Of a stretch of 64,000 nucleotides of DNA, positions 52,203-61,487 are shown one piece after another. Within the stretch, counting starts at the first letter, position 1; each line of letters begins with the position of its first letter. The stretch comes from Geodermatophilus sabuli (lineage in GTDB: Bacteria > Actinomycetota > Actinomycetes > Mycobacteriales > Geodermatophilaceae), in the NCBI RefSeq assembly GCF_010686765.1, contig NZ_JAAGWF010000002.1, positions 248,001 to 312,000 on the forward strand. The letters run 5' to 3'. Below the pieces are notes generated by a model. It was not told the DNA's origin and made no database searches. It saw only the letters and a list, made by a program, of their open reading frames with translations. A program made the position numbers and the translations under genes.

Positions 52203-54473
52203 GTGACGGCGGTGGCGGAGGCGCGAACGGCGGCGGTCCTCGAGGCGACGCTGGAGCGGATCACGTTCGCCGACCCGCAGACCGGCTACACCGTGGCCCG
52301 GGTCGACACCGGACGCGGCGGCGACCTGGTCACGGTCGTCGGTTCGCTGCTGGGCGCGCACCCGGGGGAGACGCTGCGGCTGCGAGGTCGGTGGGGAGCG
52401 CACCCGCAGTTCGGGCGGCGGTTCCAGGTCGAGGACTACACCACCGTGCTGCCGGCCACGGTGCAGGGGATCCGCCGGTACCTCGGTTCGGGGCTGGTCA
52501 AGGGCATCGGCCCGAAACTGGCCGAGCGGATCGTCGACCACTTCGGTGCCGACGCGCTGCGCGTCATCGAGGAGGAGCCGGGGCGGCTGGTCGAGGTGCC
52601 GAGCCTCGGTCCGAAGCGGACGCGTTCGATCACCGTCGCGTGGGAGGAGCAGAAGGCGGTCAAGGAGGTCATGGTCGTCCTGCAGGGGATGGGCGTGTCC
52701 ACCTCGCTGGCCGTGCGGGTCTTCCAGCAGTACGGCGACGGCTCGATCCGCGTCGTCCGGGAGGAGCCCTACCGCCTGGCCGCCGAGGTGTGGGGCATCG
52801 GCTTCAAGACCGCCGACACGATCGCCGCCGCGGTGGGGATCCCCCACGACAGCACAGAGCGGGTCGAGGCGGGGCTGCAGTTCGTCCTCTCCGAGGCGAC
52901 CGGGCAGGGGCACTGCTACCTGCCCGAGAGCGATCTGGGTGCCCGGGCGGTGGAACTGCTGCAGGTGCCGGCCGATCTGGTGCGCCACTGCCTGGCCCTG
53001 CTGGTGGCCGACCAGAACCTCATCCGCGACGAGCTCCCCGGCAGGGACGGGGAGCCCGCGACCGTGGCCTACTACCTCGTTCCGTTCCACCGGGCGGAGG
53101 TCTCCCTGGCCGGGGGGCTGAGGAGACTGGCCGCGGCCGCCGACGACCGGATGCCGGCGTTCGCCCGGGTGGACTGGGACGCCGCGCTGGCCTGGCTGTC
53201 CGGGCGCACCGGAGTGGAGCTGGCACCCGGCCAGCAGGAGGCGGTCCGGCTCGCGCTGACCGAGAAGGTCGCCGTCCTCACCGGAGGCCCCGGCTGCGGC
53301 AAGAGCTTCACGGTCCGCTCGATCGTCACGCTCGCGGCAGCCAAGGGCGCGCGCGTCGTGCTGGCGGCCCCCACCGGACGGGCGGCGAAGCGGCTGACCG
53401 AGCTCACCGGGGCCGAGGCGGTCACCGTGCACCGCCTCCTGGAACTGCGGCCCGGTGGCGACGCCGCCTACGACCGGGACCGGCCGCTGGACGCCGACCT
53501 GGTGGTGGTCGACGAGTCCTCCATGCTCGACCTGCTGCTGGCCAACAAGCTGGTGCGGGCGGTCCCGCCGGGCGCGCACCTGCTGCTGGTCGGCGACGTC
53601 GACCAGCTGCCCTCGGTCGGCGCGGGAGAGGTCCTCCGCGACCTCCTCGCCGAGGGCACCGGAGTCCCGCACGTGCGCCTGACGCAGGTCTTCCGGCAGG
53701 CCGCCCGGTCCGGGGTGGTGACCAACGCCCACCGGATCAACGCCGGCAGGCCGCCCCAGGTCCGCGGCCTGGACGACTTCTACCTGTTCGCCACCGAGGA
53801 CGCCGAGGAGGCCGCGCGCCTGACCGTCGACGTCGTCGTCCGGCGCATCCCGGCCCGTTTCGGCCTGGACCCGCGCCGCGACGTCCAGGTGCTCGCGCCG
53901 GTGCACCGCGGGCCGGCCGGCGCCGCCGCGCTCAACGAGCTGCTGCAGCAGGCCCTGACCCCGGCCCGGCCCGACCGCGCCGAGAAACGCTTCGGCGGCC
54001 GGGTGTTCCGCGTCGGGGACAAGGTCAGCCAGATCCGCAACGACTACGACAAGGGCGCGCACGGGGTCTTCAACGGCACGCAGGGCGTGGTGACCGGCGT
54101 CGACGACGTCGGGCAGACGCTCACCGTCGTCACCGACGAGGGGGAGGCCGTCGACTACGACTTCGCCGAGCTCGACGAGCTGGTGCACGCCTACGCCGTC
54201 ACCGTCCACCGAGCCCAGGGCAGCGAGTACCCCTGCGTCGTCGTCCCGCTCACGACCAGCGCCTGGATGATGCTGCAGCGCAACCTGCTCTACACCGCCG
54301 TCACCCGCGCCAAGCGACTCGTCGTCCTCGTCGGGTCCCCGCGGGCGCTCGCCCAGGCCGTGCGCGCCACCGGCTCCGGACGACGGCACACCGCCCTCGC
54401 GCACCGCCTCCGGCCACGGCACCCGGCCGATTACGCCCAGAGCGAACGGCGACACGCCCACCCGGCGGCCTGA
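52203..54473 (+). CDS. recD2: RecD2-like ATP-dependent helicase
   Basis: The 756-residue SF1B helicase is of the RecD2 type, which works without RecBC. The N-terminal OB-like region ([19 protein letters not shown]) and helix-hairpin-helix repeats ([28 protein letters not shown]) precede the motor. Walker A is GGPGCGKS (K367), motif II is [10 protein letters not shown], and the C-terminal [11 protein letters not shown] is motif V/VI of the family. RecD2 unwinds DNA 5' to 3'. The start is a GTG with a G-rich ribosome-binding site three bases upstream, with another GTG at 52212. It may act with SSB and the downstream ATPase and nuclease in DNA recombination. Confidence 0.93.
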   Translation: MTAVAEARTAAVLEATLERITFADPQTGYTVARVDTGRGGDLVTVVGSLLGAHPGETLRLRGRWGAHPQFGRRFQVEDYTTVLPATVQGIRRYLGSGLVKGIGPKLAERIVDHFGADALRVIEEEPGRLVEVPSLGPKRTRSITVAWEEQKAVKEVMVVLQGMGVSTSLAVRVFQQYGDGSIRVVREEPYRLAAEVWGIGFKTADTIAAAVGIPHDSTERVEAGLQFVLSEATGQGHCYLPESDLGARAVELLQVPADLVRHCLALLVADQNLIRDELPGRDGEPATVAYYLVPFHRAEVSLAGGLRRLAAAADDRMPAFARVDWDAALAWLSGRTGVELAPGQQEAVRLALTEKVAVLTGGPGCGKSFTVRSIVTLAAAKGARVVLAAPTGRAAKRLTELTGAEAVTVHRLLELRPGGDAAYDRDRPLDADLVVVDESSMLDLLLANKLVRAVPPGAHLLLVGDVDQLPSVGAGEVLRDLLAEGTGVPHVRLTQVFRQAARSGVVTNAHRINAGRPPQVRGLDDFYLFATEDAEEAARLTVDVVVRRIPARFGLDPRRDVQVLAPVHRGPAGAAALNELLQQALTPARPDRAEKRFGGRVFRVGDKVSQIRNDYDKGAHGVFNGTQGVVTGVDDVGQTLTVVTDEGEAVDYDFAELDELVHAYAVTVHRAQGSEYPCVVVPLTTSAWMMLQRNLLYTAVTRAKRLVVLVGSPRALAQAVRATGSGRRHTALAHRLRPRHPADYAQSERRHAHPAA

Positions 54474-54586
54474 CCTGCGGTTTCACGGGACCGGCCGGCC
54501 GGTGCTTGCGCCCGTCGCACAGTTGTGTCAGTGCCCGCTCGTAGCTTTCGGGTCGACATCTTCCCCGTGTCGGCAAGGAGCACATC

Positions 54587-56032
54587 ATGGCCCTGGAAGG
54601 CCTCAAGACCCGCAAGCCCACCGGCCGCGTCCCGTGGCCCTGCGTCCTCCTCGAGGGCGAGGAGAAGGCAGGGAAGAGCTGGGCACTGGCCCAGTTCAGC
54701 GCCAGCAAGCGGATCGGCGCGCTGTACTGGATCGACCTCAACGAGGGCGCCGGTGACGAGTACGGCGCCATCTCCGGCGCGAACTACCAGCTGATCGAGC
54801 ACGACGGCTCCTACGCCCAGGTGCTCGCCGCCGTGCAGGCCGTCAAGGCCGAGGCACGCCGCGCGGCCGACGCCGGCGAGCCGCCGGTGGTGCTCGGCAT
54901 CGACACCGGCTCGGCGGTCTGGGACGGCCTCAAGGACTGGGCGAGCGCCCGCGCCGCGAAGTCGGCCCGCAACCGCGAGCTGCTCAAGCGCGACCCCGAC
55001 GCCGAGGTCGTCATCAGCCAGAACCTGTGGAACGACGCCGGCGCCCGCTGGCGCAAGCTGCAGACCGAGCTGCTCACCTTCCCCGGCATCGTGGTGGTGA
55101 CCGCCCGTGGCAAGGAGGTCACCGAGGTCGACGCCAACGGCCGGCCGATCGAGGGGCAGAAGACCTGGTCGGTGCAGACCCACCGGGAGTTCCCCTACGC
55201 GGCCACCGTCTGGGTCCGGCTGCGCCGCGGGCGCCGCCCGCTGATCGTCGGTGCGCGCAGCGTGCACGTGGGCATCAAGCCGAAGGACGACCCGGCCAAG
55301 GAGGTCACGGACGAGGCCGCCGACGGCCGGCTGCTCGAGTGGCTGGTCTTCGACGCCCTTAAGTGCGACCCCGGCACCGCGCACGTCCGGGACCTCGTCC
55401 CCTTCCACGGCGGCGGCCTGCTCGAGCACGAGCGCACCGAGGAGGCCCGGACCGGCCGGCGGAGCGAGCCGGACGTCGCCGACCTGGTCGGCCGGATCCA
55501 GGACGCCGAGGACGACGACGACCTGCGCGAGGTGTGGGCCGCGGCCAACCGCAGCGCGCTGCTGCAGGTCGAGGTCCCCACCCCGGGCGGCTCGTACACC
55601 GTCGCAGAACTGGTGGAGGCCCGGCACCAGGAGTTCCTCGAGGCGTCGGTGAAGGCCCATCCCGCCGGTCGGCGCAGGGCCGGCGCAGCCGCGACGCCGC
55701 CTGCGCCGACGACCCCCGCCGCGGTCGTGGAGGCGGCCCGCGCCGCCGCGGCGACGGCTCGAGCGGCGACCGGGGGCGAGGTGGCGGCGACCAACCCGCT
55801 GCTGGAGGCCTCGCCGACCCCGGACGACGCCCAGGAGCGCCGGCTCACCGCAGCCCGCCGCGGCGTGCTCGCCAGCCTGGAGTCCCTGGGGGTGCCCGAT
55901 GAGCAGATCGCCGAGCGGTTCGGCCGGCCCGTCGAGCACGTGGCCACCAAGCGGTTGACCGCTCTGGTCCGCGAGGTGATCGCCACCCAGCGGGCCGGTC
56001 GGGCGGTGGGGCAGCAGGAGATCCCCGCGTGA
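54587..56032 (+). CDS. RecA-like phage-type ATPase (Sak4-like single-strand annealing/recombination protein)
   Basis: The 481-residue protein carries a RecA-fold P-loop, EGEEKAGKSW (K30, S31), Walker B in VVLGIDTGS (D106) and a core resembling phage AAA_24/Sak4 recombinases that promote single-strand annealing with SSB. After the core (to about residue 280) comes an acidic region, a Pro/Ala linker and a C-terminal helix-turn-helix-like segment (LGVPDEQIAERFGRP). The nuclease gene starts inside its last codons (4-bp overlap). Such ATPase-nuclease pairs are typical of phage recombination modules, yet no phage structural genes are nearby. The Sak4 label is my best match and needs a profile search. 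Confidence 0.75.
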   Translation: MALEGLKTRKPTGRVPWPCVLLEGEEKAGKSWALAQFSASKRIGALYWIDLNEGAGDEYGAISGANYQLIEHDGSYAQVLAAVQAVKAEARRAADAGEPPVVLGIDTGSAVWDGLKDWASARAAKSARNRELLKRDPDAEVVISQNLWNDAGARWRKLQTELLTFPGIVVVTARGKEVTEVDANGRPIEGQKTWSVQTHREFPYAATVWVRLRRGRRPLIVGARSVHVGIKPKDDPAKEVTDEAADGRLLEWLVFDALKCDPGTAHVRDLVPFHGGGLLEHERTEEARTGRRSEPDVADLVGRIQDAEDDDDLREVWAAANRSALLQVEVPTPGGSYTVAELVEARHQEFLEASVKAHPAGRRRAGAAATPPAPTTPAAVVEAARAAAATARAATGGEVAATNPLLEASPTPDDAQERRLTAARRGVLASLESLGVPDEQIAERFGRPVEHVATKRLTALVREVIATQRAGRAVGQQEIPA

Positions 56033-57096
56033 CCGCGGTCCTGCCGGCCCGGCCGAGCGTCGCGGAGCGGCGGACGGCCCCCAGCCTGTCTGCGGCGGTC
56101 CGTGACCTCGACCGCCGCCGGGCCCGCTCCCGGCAGCGGATGATCGGCGCCTCCGAGCTCGGCGAGTGCCGGCGCCGGGCGGCCTACCGGGTCGCTCGGC
56201 GCCGGCCCACCAACACCCGCACCGGGCTGCAGGCGTTCCTCGGCACCGAGCTGCACCGCGGGGTGCTGCGCACCCTGCGCCGCCAGTACGGCGGGCTGAC
56301 CGAGGTCGGGCTCCAGGGTGAGCAGGTCAAGGGCCGCTGTGACTGGTGGCACGACAGGGTGGTGGAGGACCTCAAGACCACGTCCCGGTTCGGTTTCGAG
56401 CGGGTCCTCACCCGTGGGGTGCCCGTCAAGCACTGGTTCCAGGTCGCGGTCTACGCCTGGCTGCTGCGCACCGGGCAGACCCACGACCGTCGGCTGGCGG
56501 CGGGCACGGCCCAGGACGTGGAGGGGCTGCGCATCCGCTACCTGTCCCGTGACTCGGGCGAGGACGTCGTCTTCGAGACCGACCACGACCCGGCGCTGGC
56601 CGCGGAGGCCGTGCTCTGGCTCACCGACGTCTACGCCACCGTGGAGGACGAGGGGGTCGACGCCGTTCCCCGTGACGGGTTCGGGCCGGGCGTGGACACC
56701 ATGTGCGACTGGTGCCCGTTCCTCGACCTCTGCTGGGGGCCGCCGGTGGACCCGGTGACCGAAGGTGACGTCTCCCGCCAGTCGCGCCTGACGGTCGACC
56801 ACGGGGACTACGTCGAGGCCGTCCACGACTACGACGCCTGGCGGTCGGCGGAGAACGAGGCCAAGCGCCACAAGGAGTACGCGCGGGAACGGCTGCGGGG
56901 GAGGTCCGGCCCGGCGGACGACCTGTTCTGCGAGTGGTCCGGCGGCGGCCTGCGCACCCAGGTCGACAAGGACGCGGCGGTCGAGCGGCTGGCCGAGCTC
57001 GGGGAGGTCGTGCCCACCCGGAGGATCCGCAGCCCGCAGACGATCCGGGTCACGCGGAACGGCAGCCGTCCGGAGCGTGTCGAGGGGGCGGCATGA
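56029..57096 (+). CDS. Cas4/RecB-like PD-(D/E)XK nuclease with Fe-S cluster cysteines
   Basis: The 355-residue protein has all elements of a Cas4/AddB-type nuclease: early Cys47 (ELGECRRRA), His76 (GTELHRGV), the acidic D105 and D114-x-K116 (VVEDLKTT) of the PD-(D/E)XK site, QVAVYAWLL (motif Q-x3-Y) and a C-terminal cysteine trio C226, C229, C235 (MCDWCPFLDLCW). With Cys47 these would hold a 4Fe-4S cluster. Such enzymes resect DNA ends to give single strands. It overlaps the ATPase gene and the small downstream gene by 4 bp each. There is no CRISPR array or other cas gene in the window, so a recombination role is favoured. Confidence 0.87.
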   Translation: MTAVLPARPSVAERRTAPSLSAAVRDLDRRRARSRQRMIGASELGECRRRAAYRVARRRPTNTRTGLQAFLGTELHRGVLRTLRRQYGGLTEVGLQGEQVKGRCDWWHDRVVEDLKTTSRFGFERVLTRGVPVKHWFQVAVYAWLLRTGQTHDRRLAAGTAQDVEGLRIRYLSRDSGEDVVFETDHDPALAAEAVLWLTDVYATVEDEGVDAVPRDGFGPGVDTMCDWCPFLDLCWGPPVDPVTEGDVSRQSRLTVDHGDYVEAVHDYDAWRSAENEAKRHKEYARERLRGRSGPADDLFCEWSGGGLRTQVDKDAAVERLAELGEVVPTRRIRSPQTIRVTRNGSRPERVEGAA

Positions 57097-57365
57097 CCAC
57101 CGTCTCGACGAGCCGGCTGGCCGCGGGGGAGTCGGTCCTCACCGGCGACGTCGTCGGCACCGACTTCGGTCTGCCCCTGGTCCGGCCGACCAGGACCGGA
57201 CGGGGCAGCCGGGTCCGGGTCGTGCGCGCGCGCTGCAGGACCTCCGGGGGAGTCGTCGTGTGGTTCACCGACGGCACCAAGACCCCGCCGCTGCACGGCC
57301 GCACGAGCTGGGTCGTGGCCCAGCCGGGGACCGGGGCGCCCGCTCCCTCCCGCGGCGTGGCATGA
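57093..57365 (+). CDS. Small protein coupled to the Cas4-like nuclease
   Basis: A 90-residue basic protein whose ATG overlaps the nuclease stop (ATGA). It is predicted to be mostly beta strand (SRVRVVRARCRTSGGVVVWFTDG), like a small SH3/OB-type barrel, and has no membrane segment. I do not recognise a family. Coupling to the nuclease suggests an accessory DNA- or protein-binding subunit of the recombination module. Confidence 0.7.
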   Translation: MTTVSTSRLAAGESVLTGDVVGTDFGLPLVRPTRTGRGSRVRVVRARCRTSGGVVVWFTDGTKTPPLHGRTSWVVAQPGTGAPAPSRGVA

Positions 57366-57411
57366 GGCACGGACCCGTGGCGGCTGTGCCGGACCGGTCG
57401 ACGCGGAGGCG

Positions 57412-57957
57412 TCAGGACGCCCCCCGGCGCACCTGCTGCTGGTGCTCGACGGCGGCCTGGAGCTCCTCCAGCGCCGCCTGAGCCTCCATGTCCAGCCCGT
57501 CGAAGGTCTCCTCGACCGACTCCAGCCGCTCGCACCAGGCGCGCAGCTCGTCCGGGTCGGCCAGGTCCGACGGCTGCAGTGCCAGCAGTCCCCGGATGGA
57601 GACGTCGGTGGTCGAGAGCACACCGGAGTCGTCGTCCGGGGACCGTGCCCGCGCCGCCCAGAAGACCTCCGCCCACAGGGTGGCGATGCCGTGGCTGTCG
57701 GCCGGTGGGACCGAGACCGGGAACGCCCGTCGCCGAGCCCGGGCGACCGCCACGAGCCGCAGCGTCAGCAGCTGACGAACCGGTCGGAGGAACCCCGGTG
57801 CCAGGGCGACCCGCGCCGACGGCGACGGGGCGGCGAGCATCCGTTCGCGAGCGGCGGCCACCTGCTCACCCCACCGCTGCGTGTGCTCCCACAGCTCGTA
57901 GCCCGTCAGCTCCGCGAGAGCGCTGGGCACATCGTCAGGGTCGGGCCCGTCGCTCAT
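57412..57957 (-). CDS. Hypothetical helical protein
   Basis: A 181-residue soluble, mostly helical protein starting MSDGPDPDDVPSALAELTGYE. It has a mid-region of arginines and hydrophobics (LRPVRQLLTLRLVAVARARR) and an acidic Glu/Gln-rich C-terminal coiled coil (LESVEETFDGLDMEAQAALEE). No signal peptide, catalytic motif or known family was found. It converges with the small nuclease-coupled gene (46 bp apart). Its 5' region is shared with the secreted phosphodiesterase gene, transcribed the other way. Confidence 0.6.
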   Translation of the reverse strand: MSDGPDPDDVPSALAELTGYELWEHTQRWGEQVAAARERMLAAPSPSARVALAPGFLRPVRQLLTLRLVAVARARRRAFPVSVPPADSHGIATLWAEVFWAARARSPDDDSGVLSTTDVSIRGLLALQPSDLADPDELRAWCERLESVEETFDGLDMEAQAALEELQAAVEHQQQVRRGAS

Positions 57958-58217
57958 GCTGCCGAACGCTAGAGCCCCCTGCCGACAGGTCCCGATCGCC
58001 GGTCGGGTCCGGCGCCGATCGGCAGCGCGCATGGGCACCCGTGCGGTGCTCCAGGACACGACCCGGTCGAGCAGCGCCGTGCGTGCCCGGACGGCGTGGC
58101 TGCCGGGCCGGTTCACGCGGTGTTCGCCTCGACGGCGGCGGGTCGTCCACCCCGACTCGGTGGGCTCGGTCGGGGGCGGACGGCGAGGGTCGTCGTCCGA
58201 GCCCCTCGGGAGCCCGC

Positions 58218-59354
58218 ATGTCCCTGCACCGCCGACGCGCCTCGACGGCCGCGGCCCTCGTCGTCGTCCCCTTCCTGTTCGCCGGGCCGGCAGCAGGTGC
58301 GCCCCCGCAGCCGGACCCAGCGCAGGCCGGGGAGCTGCTCGTGATCGGCCACCGCGGAGCTTCGGGCTACCGACCCGAGCACACGCTGGCCTCCTACGAG
58401 CTCGCCGCCCGCATGGGCGCCGACTACGTCGAGCCGGACGTGGTCAGCACGGCCGACGGCGTCCTGGTGACGCGGCACGAGAATGAGATCTCCGGCACGA
58501 CCGATGTCGCCGATCGCCCCGAGTACGCCGACCGCCGCCGGACGACGACGGTCGATGGCGTCGAGCTCACCGGGTGGTTCACCGAGGACTTCACCCTCGA
58601 GGAGCTGCGCGGCCTTCGCGCGGTGGAGCGGCTGCCGGACGTGCGGGAGGAGAACACCCTGTACGACGGGCTCTACCAGGTGCCGACGCTCGACGAGGTA
58701 CTGGAGCTGCGCGAGCGGCTGAGCAAGGAGCTGCACCGGGAGATCGGCGTCTACATCGAGACCAAGCACCCGACCCATTTCGACGACCTCGGTCTCTCGC
58801 TCGAGGAGCCGCTGCTCGAGGACCTGCGCCAGGCCGGTCTGGACCGCCGGAGGTCGCCGGTCTTCATCCAGTCGTTCGAGACCACGAACCTCAGGGAGCT
58901 GGCCGACGCCGGCGTCCGGGTGCCGCTGGTGCAGCTGCTCTCGGCCACCGGCGCCCCCTACGACCTGGTCGCCGCCGGCGACCCGCGGACGTACGCCGAC
59001 CTGTCCACAGCGGCCGGCCTCGCCGAGATCGCCGAGTACGCGTCGGGAGCCGGTCCGGAGAAGGCGCAGGTCATCCCGCGCGAGCCCGACGGGAGCCTGG
59101 GGGAACCGACGTCCTTCGTCGACGACGCGCACGCCGCGGGCCTGCTGGTGCACCCGTACACGTTCCGCAACGAGAACACGTTCCTGCCCACCGACCTGCG
59201 AGAGGGTGCCGCACCCGACGACTACGGCCGGGCGCTGGAGGAGCAGCTGCTGTACTGGGACACGGGCATCGACGGCATCTTCACCGACGATCCCGACACC
59301 GGCGTGGTGTCCCGGGAGCTGTTCCGGTCAGGCGGCGAGCAAGCCGCCGCCTGA
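58218..59354 (+). CDS. Secreted glycerophosphodiester phosphodiesterase
   Basis: The 378-residue protein has a Sec signal peptide (MSLHRRRASTAAALVVV, cleavage near AAGA) and the GDPD TIM barrel. LLVIGHRGASGYRPEHT supplies the active-site His-Arg and the first Glu, YVEPDVVSTADGVLVTRHE gives the metal Glu/Asp and catalytic His, YIETKHP another metal Glu, and DGIFTDDPDTG ends the barrel. It hydrolyses glycerophosphodiesters, releasing sn-glycerol 3-phosphate outside the cell. The ATG at 58218 has GGGAG upstream. The long upstream extension of the frame is not coding. Confidence 0.93.
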   Translation: MSLHRRRASTAAALVVVPFLFAGPAAGAPPQPDPAQAGELLVIGHRGASGYRPEHTLASYELAARMGADYVEPDVVSTADGVLVTRHENEISGTTDVADRPEYADRRRTTTVDGVELTGWFTEDFTLEELRGLRAVERLPDVREENTLYDGLYQVPTLDEVLELRERLSKELHREIGVYIETKHPTHFDDLGLSLEEPLLEDLRQAGLDRRRSPVFIQSFETTNLRELADAGVRVPLVQLLSATGAPYDLVAAGDPRTYADLSTAAGLAEIAEYASGAGPEKAQVIPREPDGSLGEPTSFVDDAHAAGLLVHPYTFRNENTFLPTDLREGAAPDDYGRALEEQLLYWDTGIDGIFTDDPDTGVVSRELFRSGGEQAAA

Positions 59355-59480
59355 CGTTCGTGGGGACGGGCATGCCCCGCGGGTGGTCCCGGTCGTTGAC
59401 TCGTCGTCGGAGAACTTCCCCGGATCGTCGGTGAGCGTCCGGCCCCCCGCTGCCTACGGTCGTCGAGTCGGTGCCCGGCG

Positions 59481-59642
59481 GGTCAGCTCGCGCACGGGCG
59501 GTTCGCCGCGGACGAGATCATCGTGTCCACGCTGCCGCGGGGGATCCCCCGGTGGCTGCGCGGGGACCTGCCGCGCGGGGTCGAACGCTCCCTCGGGCGG
59601 CCCATGACCCACCTCGTCGGGGATCCGGGCACCGCCGGCTGA
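59481..59642 (+). pseudogene. C-terminal remnant of a universal-stress-like protein
   Basis: A 53-codon piece ending at TGA 59640-59642 reads ADEIIVSTLPRGIPRWLRG then RSLGRPMTHLVGD, matching the C-terminal nucleotide-loop region of small actinobacterial stress-like proteins (pattern DEIIVSTLPRGxSRWLRxDLP). No start, ribosome-binding site or upstream two-thirds of such a protein is present, so it looks like a deletion remnant. The surrounding bases 59355-59480 and 59643-59849 hold no gene I can support, apart from a GGGCATGCCC palindrome near 59378. Confidence 0.5.
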
Positions 59643-59849
59643 CCGCCGTCGCGGGTCGCGCGAGGGACCCCGCGACGGTTTCACCACCTGCTGCTGCCCG
59701 TGGCCGAGGCGGATGCCAGCCCGTCCGGCGGCGCCGCAGCCGGCTCGAGTTCCACGCGACCTCCCGCTCCGGCCGCTGCCTCCCCCTCTGCCGTTCACGT
59801 GCGCGGCCGAGGCTGGCTCGGGCGGATCCCGGGCGGGAGGAGATCAGCG

Positions 59850-60218
59850 GTGGAGGTCTTCCTCGGCGCGGTCCACCTGCTCGTGGCAGCGGCGCTGGCG
59901 CTCGCGGCCGGTCAGCTGATGAGCCCCCGGGGTCCGGGCCGGAGGGTGAGCCGACACCAGGACGGACGACGGGGCGATGACGCCGCCATCAGGGGTCTGT
60001 CACTGACCTGGCTGGCGGTGGCCGCCGGCACCACGGGAGCGGCCTGGCTCAGCACGGGGGAGGTCTCCGTCCGTGGGCTGAGCCCGTTCGTGGTGGCCGT
60101 CGTGCTCGTGCTCGGTCCGGTCGCCGTCACGGCCCGCCGTCGTGGCGGGGCCGGCAGCGTCCCGCACGCGAGGGCGACGGCGCAGGATCCGGCCGACGGA
60201 CCTGCTGGTCAGGGATGA
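59850..60218 (+). CDS. Small integral membrane protein of unknown function
   Basis: A 122-residue protein with three hydrophobic segments: FLGAVHLLVAAALALAAG (about 4-21), TWLAVAAGTTGAAWL (about 52-66) and FVVAVVLVLGPVAVTA (about 77-92), with basic loops. The GTG at 59850 has GGGAGGAG seven bases upstream. No family is recognised. Its 3' end overlaps the convergent 60209-60526 gene by 10 bp. Confidence 0.65.
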   Translation: MEVFLGAVHLLVAAALALAAGQLMSPRGPGRRVSRHQDGRRGDDAAIRGLSLTWLAVAAGTTGAAWLSTGEVSVRGLSPFVVAVVLVLGPVAVTARRRGGAGSVPHARATAQDPADGPAGQG

Positions 60219-60526
60219 CGGTCCTGCGGCGCAGGCTGGTCCCCGACGAGGACCGACGAGCCGTCGCAGACGTCGACCCGATGACCGAGCAGGGCGGCGG
60301 TGATGACGGCGGTCTCCTCACCGATGCTGCACCATCCACACGCGCACTCCGCGTACAGGGTGCCAGGCCGGACGTCGGCGACCCACGGGTCCACCGGCTG
60401 CCCGTCGAGCGGATGTTCCAGCCTGACGACTCGGTGCTCCCGCCGCGGCGACTGGATGGTGCTCACGGCATGAGGATGGCGCACGCCGCGCGGCGCGCTG
60501 CAGGCGGTGTGCGGAGCCGAGGTCAT
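60209..60526 (-). CDS. Hypothetical protein with a CxCGW motif
   Basis: A 105-residue protein whose central part includes VRPGTLYAECACGWCSIGEE and a later GHRVDVCDG. The Cys pattern C-x-C-G-W with nearby His is seen in small actinobacterial zinc-binding proteins. The ATG at 60526 has only a weak purine-rich ribosome-binding site, and a GTG within the frame giving STIQSPRREHRVV is an alternative start. Function unknown. Confidence 0.5.
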   Translation of the reverse strand: MTSAPHTACSAPRGVRHPHAVSTIQSPRREHRVVRLEHPLDGQPVDPWVADVRPGTLYAECACGWCSIGEETAVITAALLGHRVDVCDGSSVLVGDQPAPQDRHP

Positions 60527-60798
60527 CAGCTGCTCGCCCCCTCACCTGGCCACCGCGGCGTGGCGAGCTGAGGTGTCAGAGCCTGACGACCCGTGGAGAG
60601 GGGCTCGGTCGGCGGATGACCGGCTCGTCGATGGCGCACGGTGACCGACGTCGAGGCACGCGAGGTGGCTCCCGCCTCGGATGTGCCTCCGTGCCTCGTG
60701 TTCGGCGCGCCCTCGCCGGCTGTGCCGCCAGGGCCCGCTCGCCGTTCACGTACAGCGCGAACGCTGGGGACCCCAAGGACCGAGCACAGGAGGACCAC

Positions 60799-61305
60799 AT
60801 GACCGGACCGACCAAGACCACCAAGCCGACCTCCCCGGACCCCACCGCGACCGACGTGCCCGACCACGCGCCGGCCACGTCCACCGATCCCTCGGACCGC
60901 GAGATCCACGAGCTCGCCCGGACCCAGGAGGACGTCACCGAGCGCGCGCGGCGTGTCGTCGCCGGCGAGCTGCTGGCCGCGGCGTCGAACGGGCACCGGG
61001 ACGACGAGCGCGCCGAGCGGCTGGTCGAGTCGGTGCGTGCCGACCTGCTGGCCGAGCTGCGGACCCAGGAGCAGGAGCGGGCCCGGCGGGAGCTGGCCGA
61101 CGCCGCCCGCAGCGGTGAGGACGCCGTGGTGGGCGCGGTCCAGGGCGTCACGACGATCGTCCGCAGCATCGTGCCGGCGGCGCTGGTGCGGCCCCAGGAC
61201 GTCATCGAGGCGACGTTCGCCCTCGCCGACCAGGGGCTGCGGGTCGGGCGGCGGTTGGCCCTCACGGTGACCTCCGGCGTCCGGAGCCTGACGCTCGCCG
61301 CCTGA
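60799..61305 (+). CDS. Hypothetical helical protein, stress- or surface-associated type
   Basis: A 168-residue protein with a Thr/Pro/Asp-rich disordered N-terminus (about 1-35), long charged helices (ERLVESVRADLLAELRTQEQ) and a C-terminal half with an amphipathic or weakly hydrophobic segment (VGAVQGVTTIVRSIVPAALV). The ATG at 60799 has AGGAGG five bases upstream, an excellent ribosome-binding site. The pattern resembles phasins and other granule- or membrane-surface proteins, but no family can be named. A strong hairpin follows, so it is the last or only gene of its transcript. Confidence 0.7.
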   Translation: MTGPTKTTKPTSPDPTATDVPDHAPATSTDPSDREIHELARTQEDVTERARRVVAGELLAAASNGHRDDERAERLVESVRADLLAELRTQEQERARRELADAARSGEDAVVGAVQGVTTIVRSIVPAALVRPQDVIEATFALADQGLRVGRRLALTVTSGVRSLTLAA

Positions 61306-61310
61306 TCCGT

Positions 61311-61350
61311 GCGCCGGGGCAGCGGTCGTGATCGGCTGCTGCCCCGGCGC
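61311..61350 (+). terminator. Terminator hairpin after the 60799 gene
   Basis: A perfect 13-bp stem, GCGCCGGGGCAGC (61311-61323) with GCTGCCCCGGCGC (61338-61350), 14-nt loop, starts 6 bases after the stop codon. No T-tract. Confidence 0.72.
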
Positions 61351-61487
61351 TCAGGGGTGCATCGACGGAGACGCCCGAGGCGGCCGTCGGTCCGGTGGCC
61401 GGCCGGCGGTGGCCGGCAGCAGCCCCGCCGGGCCGGCACGCTGACCTGCGGGGGAGCTCGTTCACCTTCGTGAGGTACACCTGCTGG

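Noticed and set aside
54474-54586. Possible LexA box or promoter before the Sak4-like gene
   Set aside because: No sequence close to the actinobacterial SOS consensus (GAAC-N4-GTTC) and no -35/-10 pair with proper spacing.
56029-57096. Cas4 as evidence for a CRISPR-Cas locus
   Set aside because: No CRISPR array and no other cas gene within the window; overlap with a Sak4-like ATPase fits recombination better.
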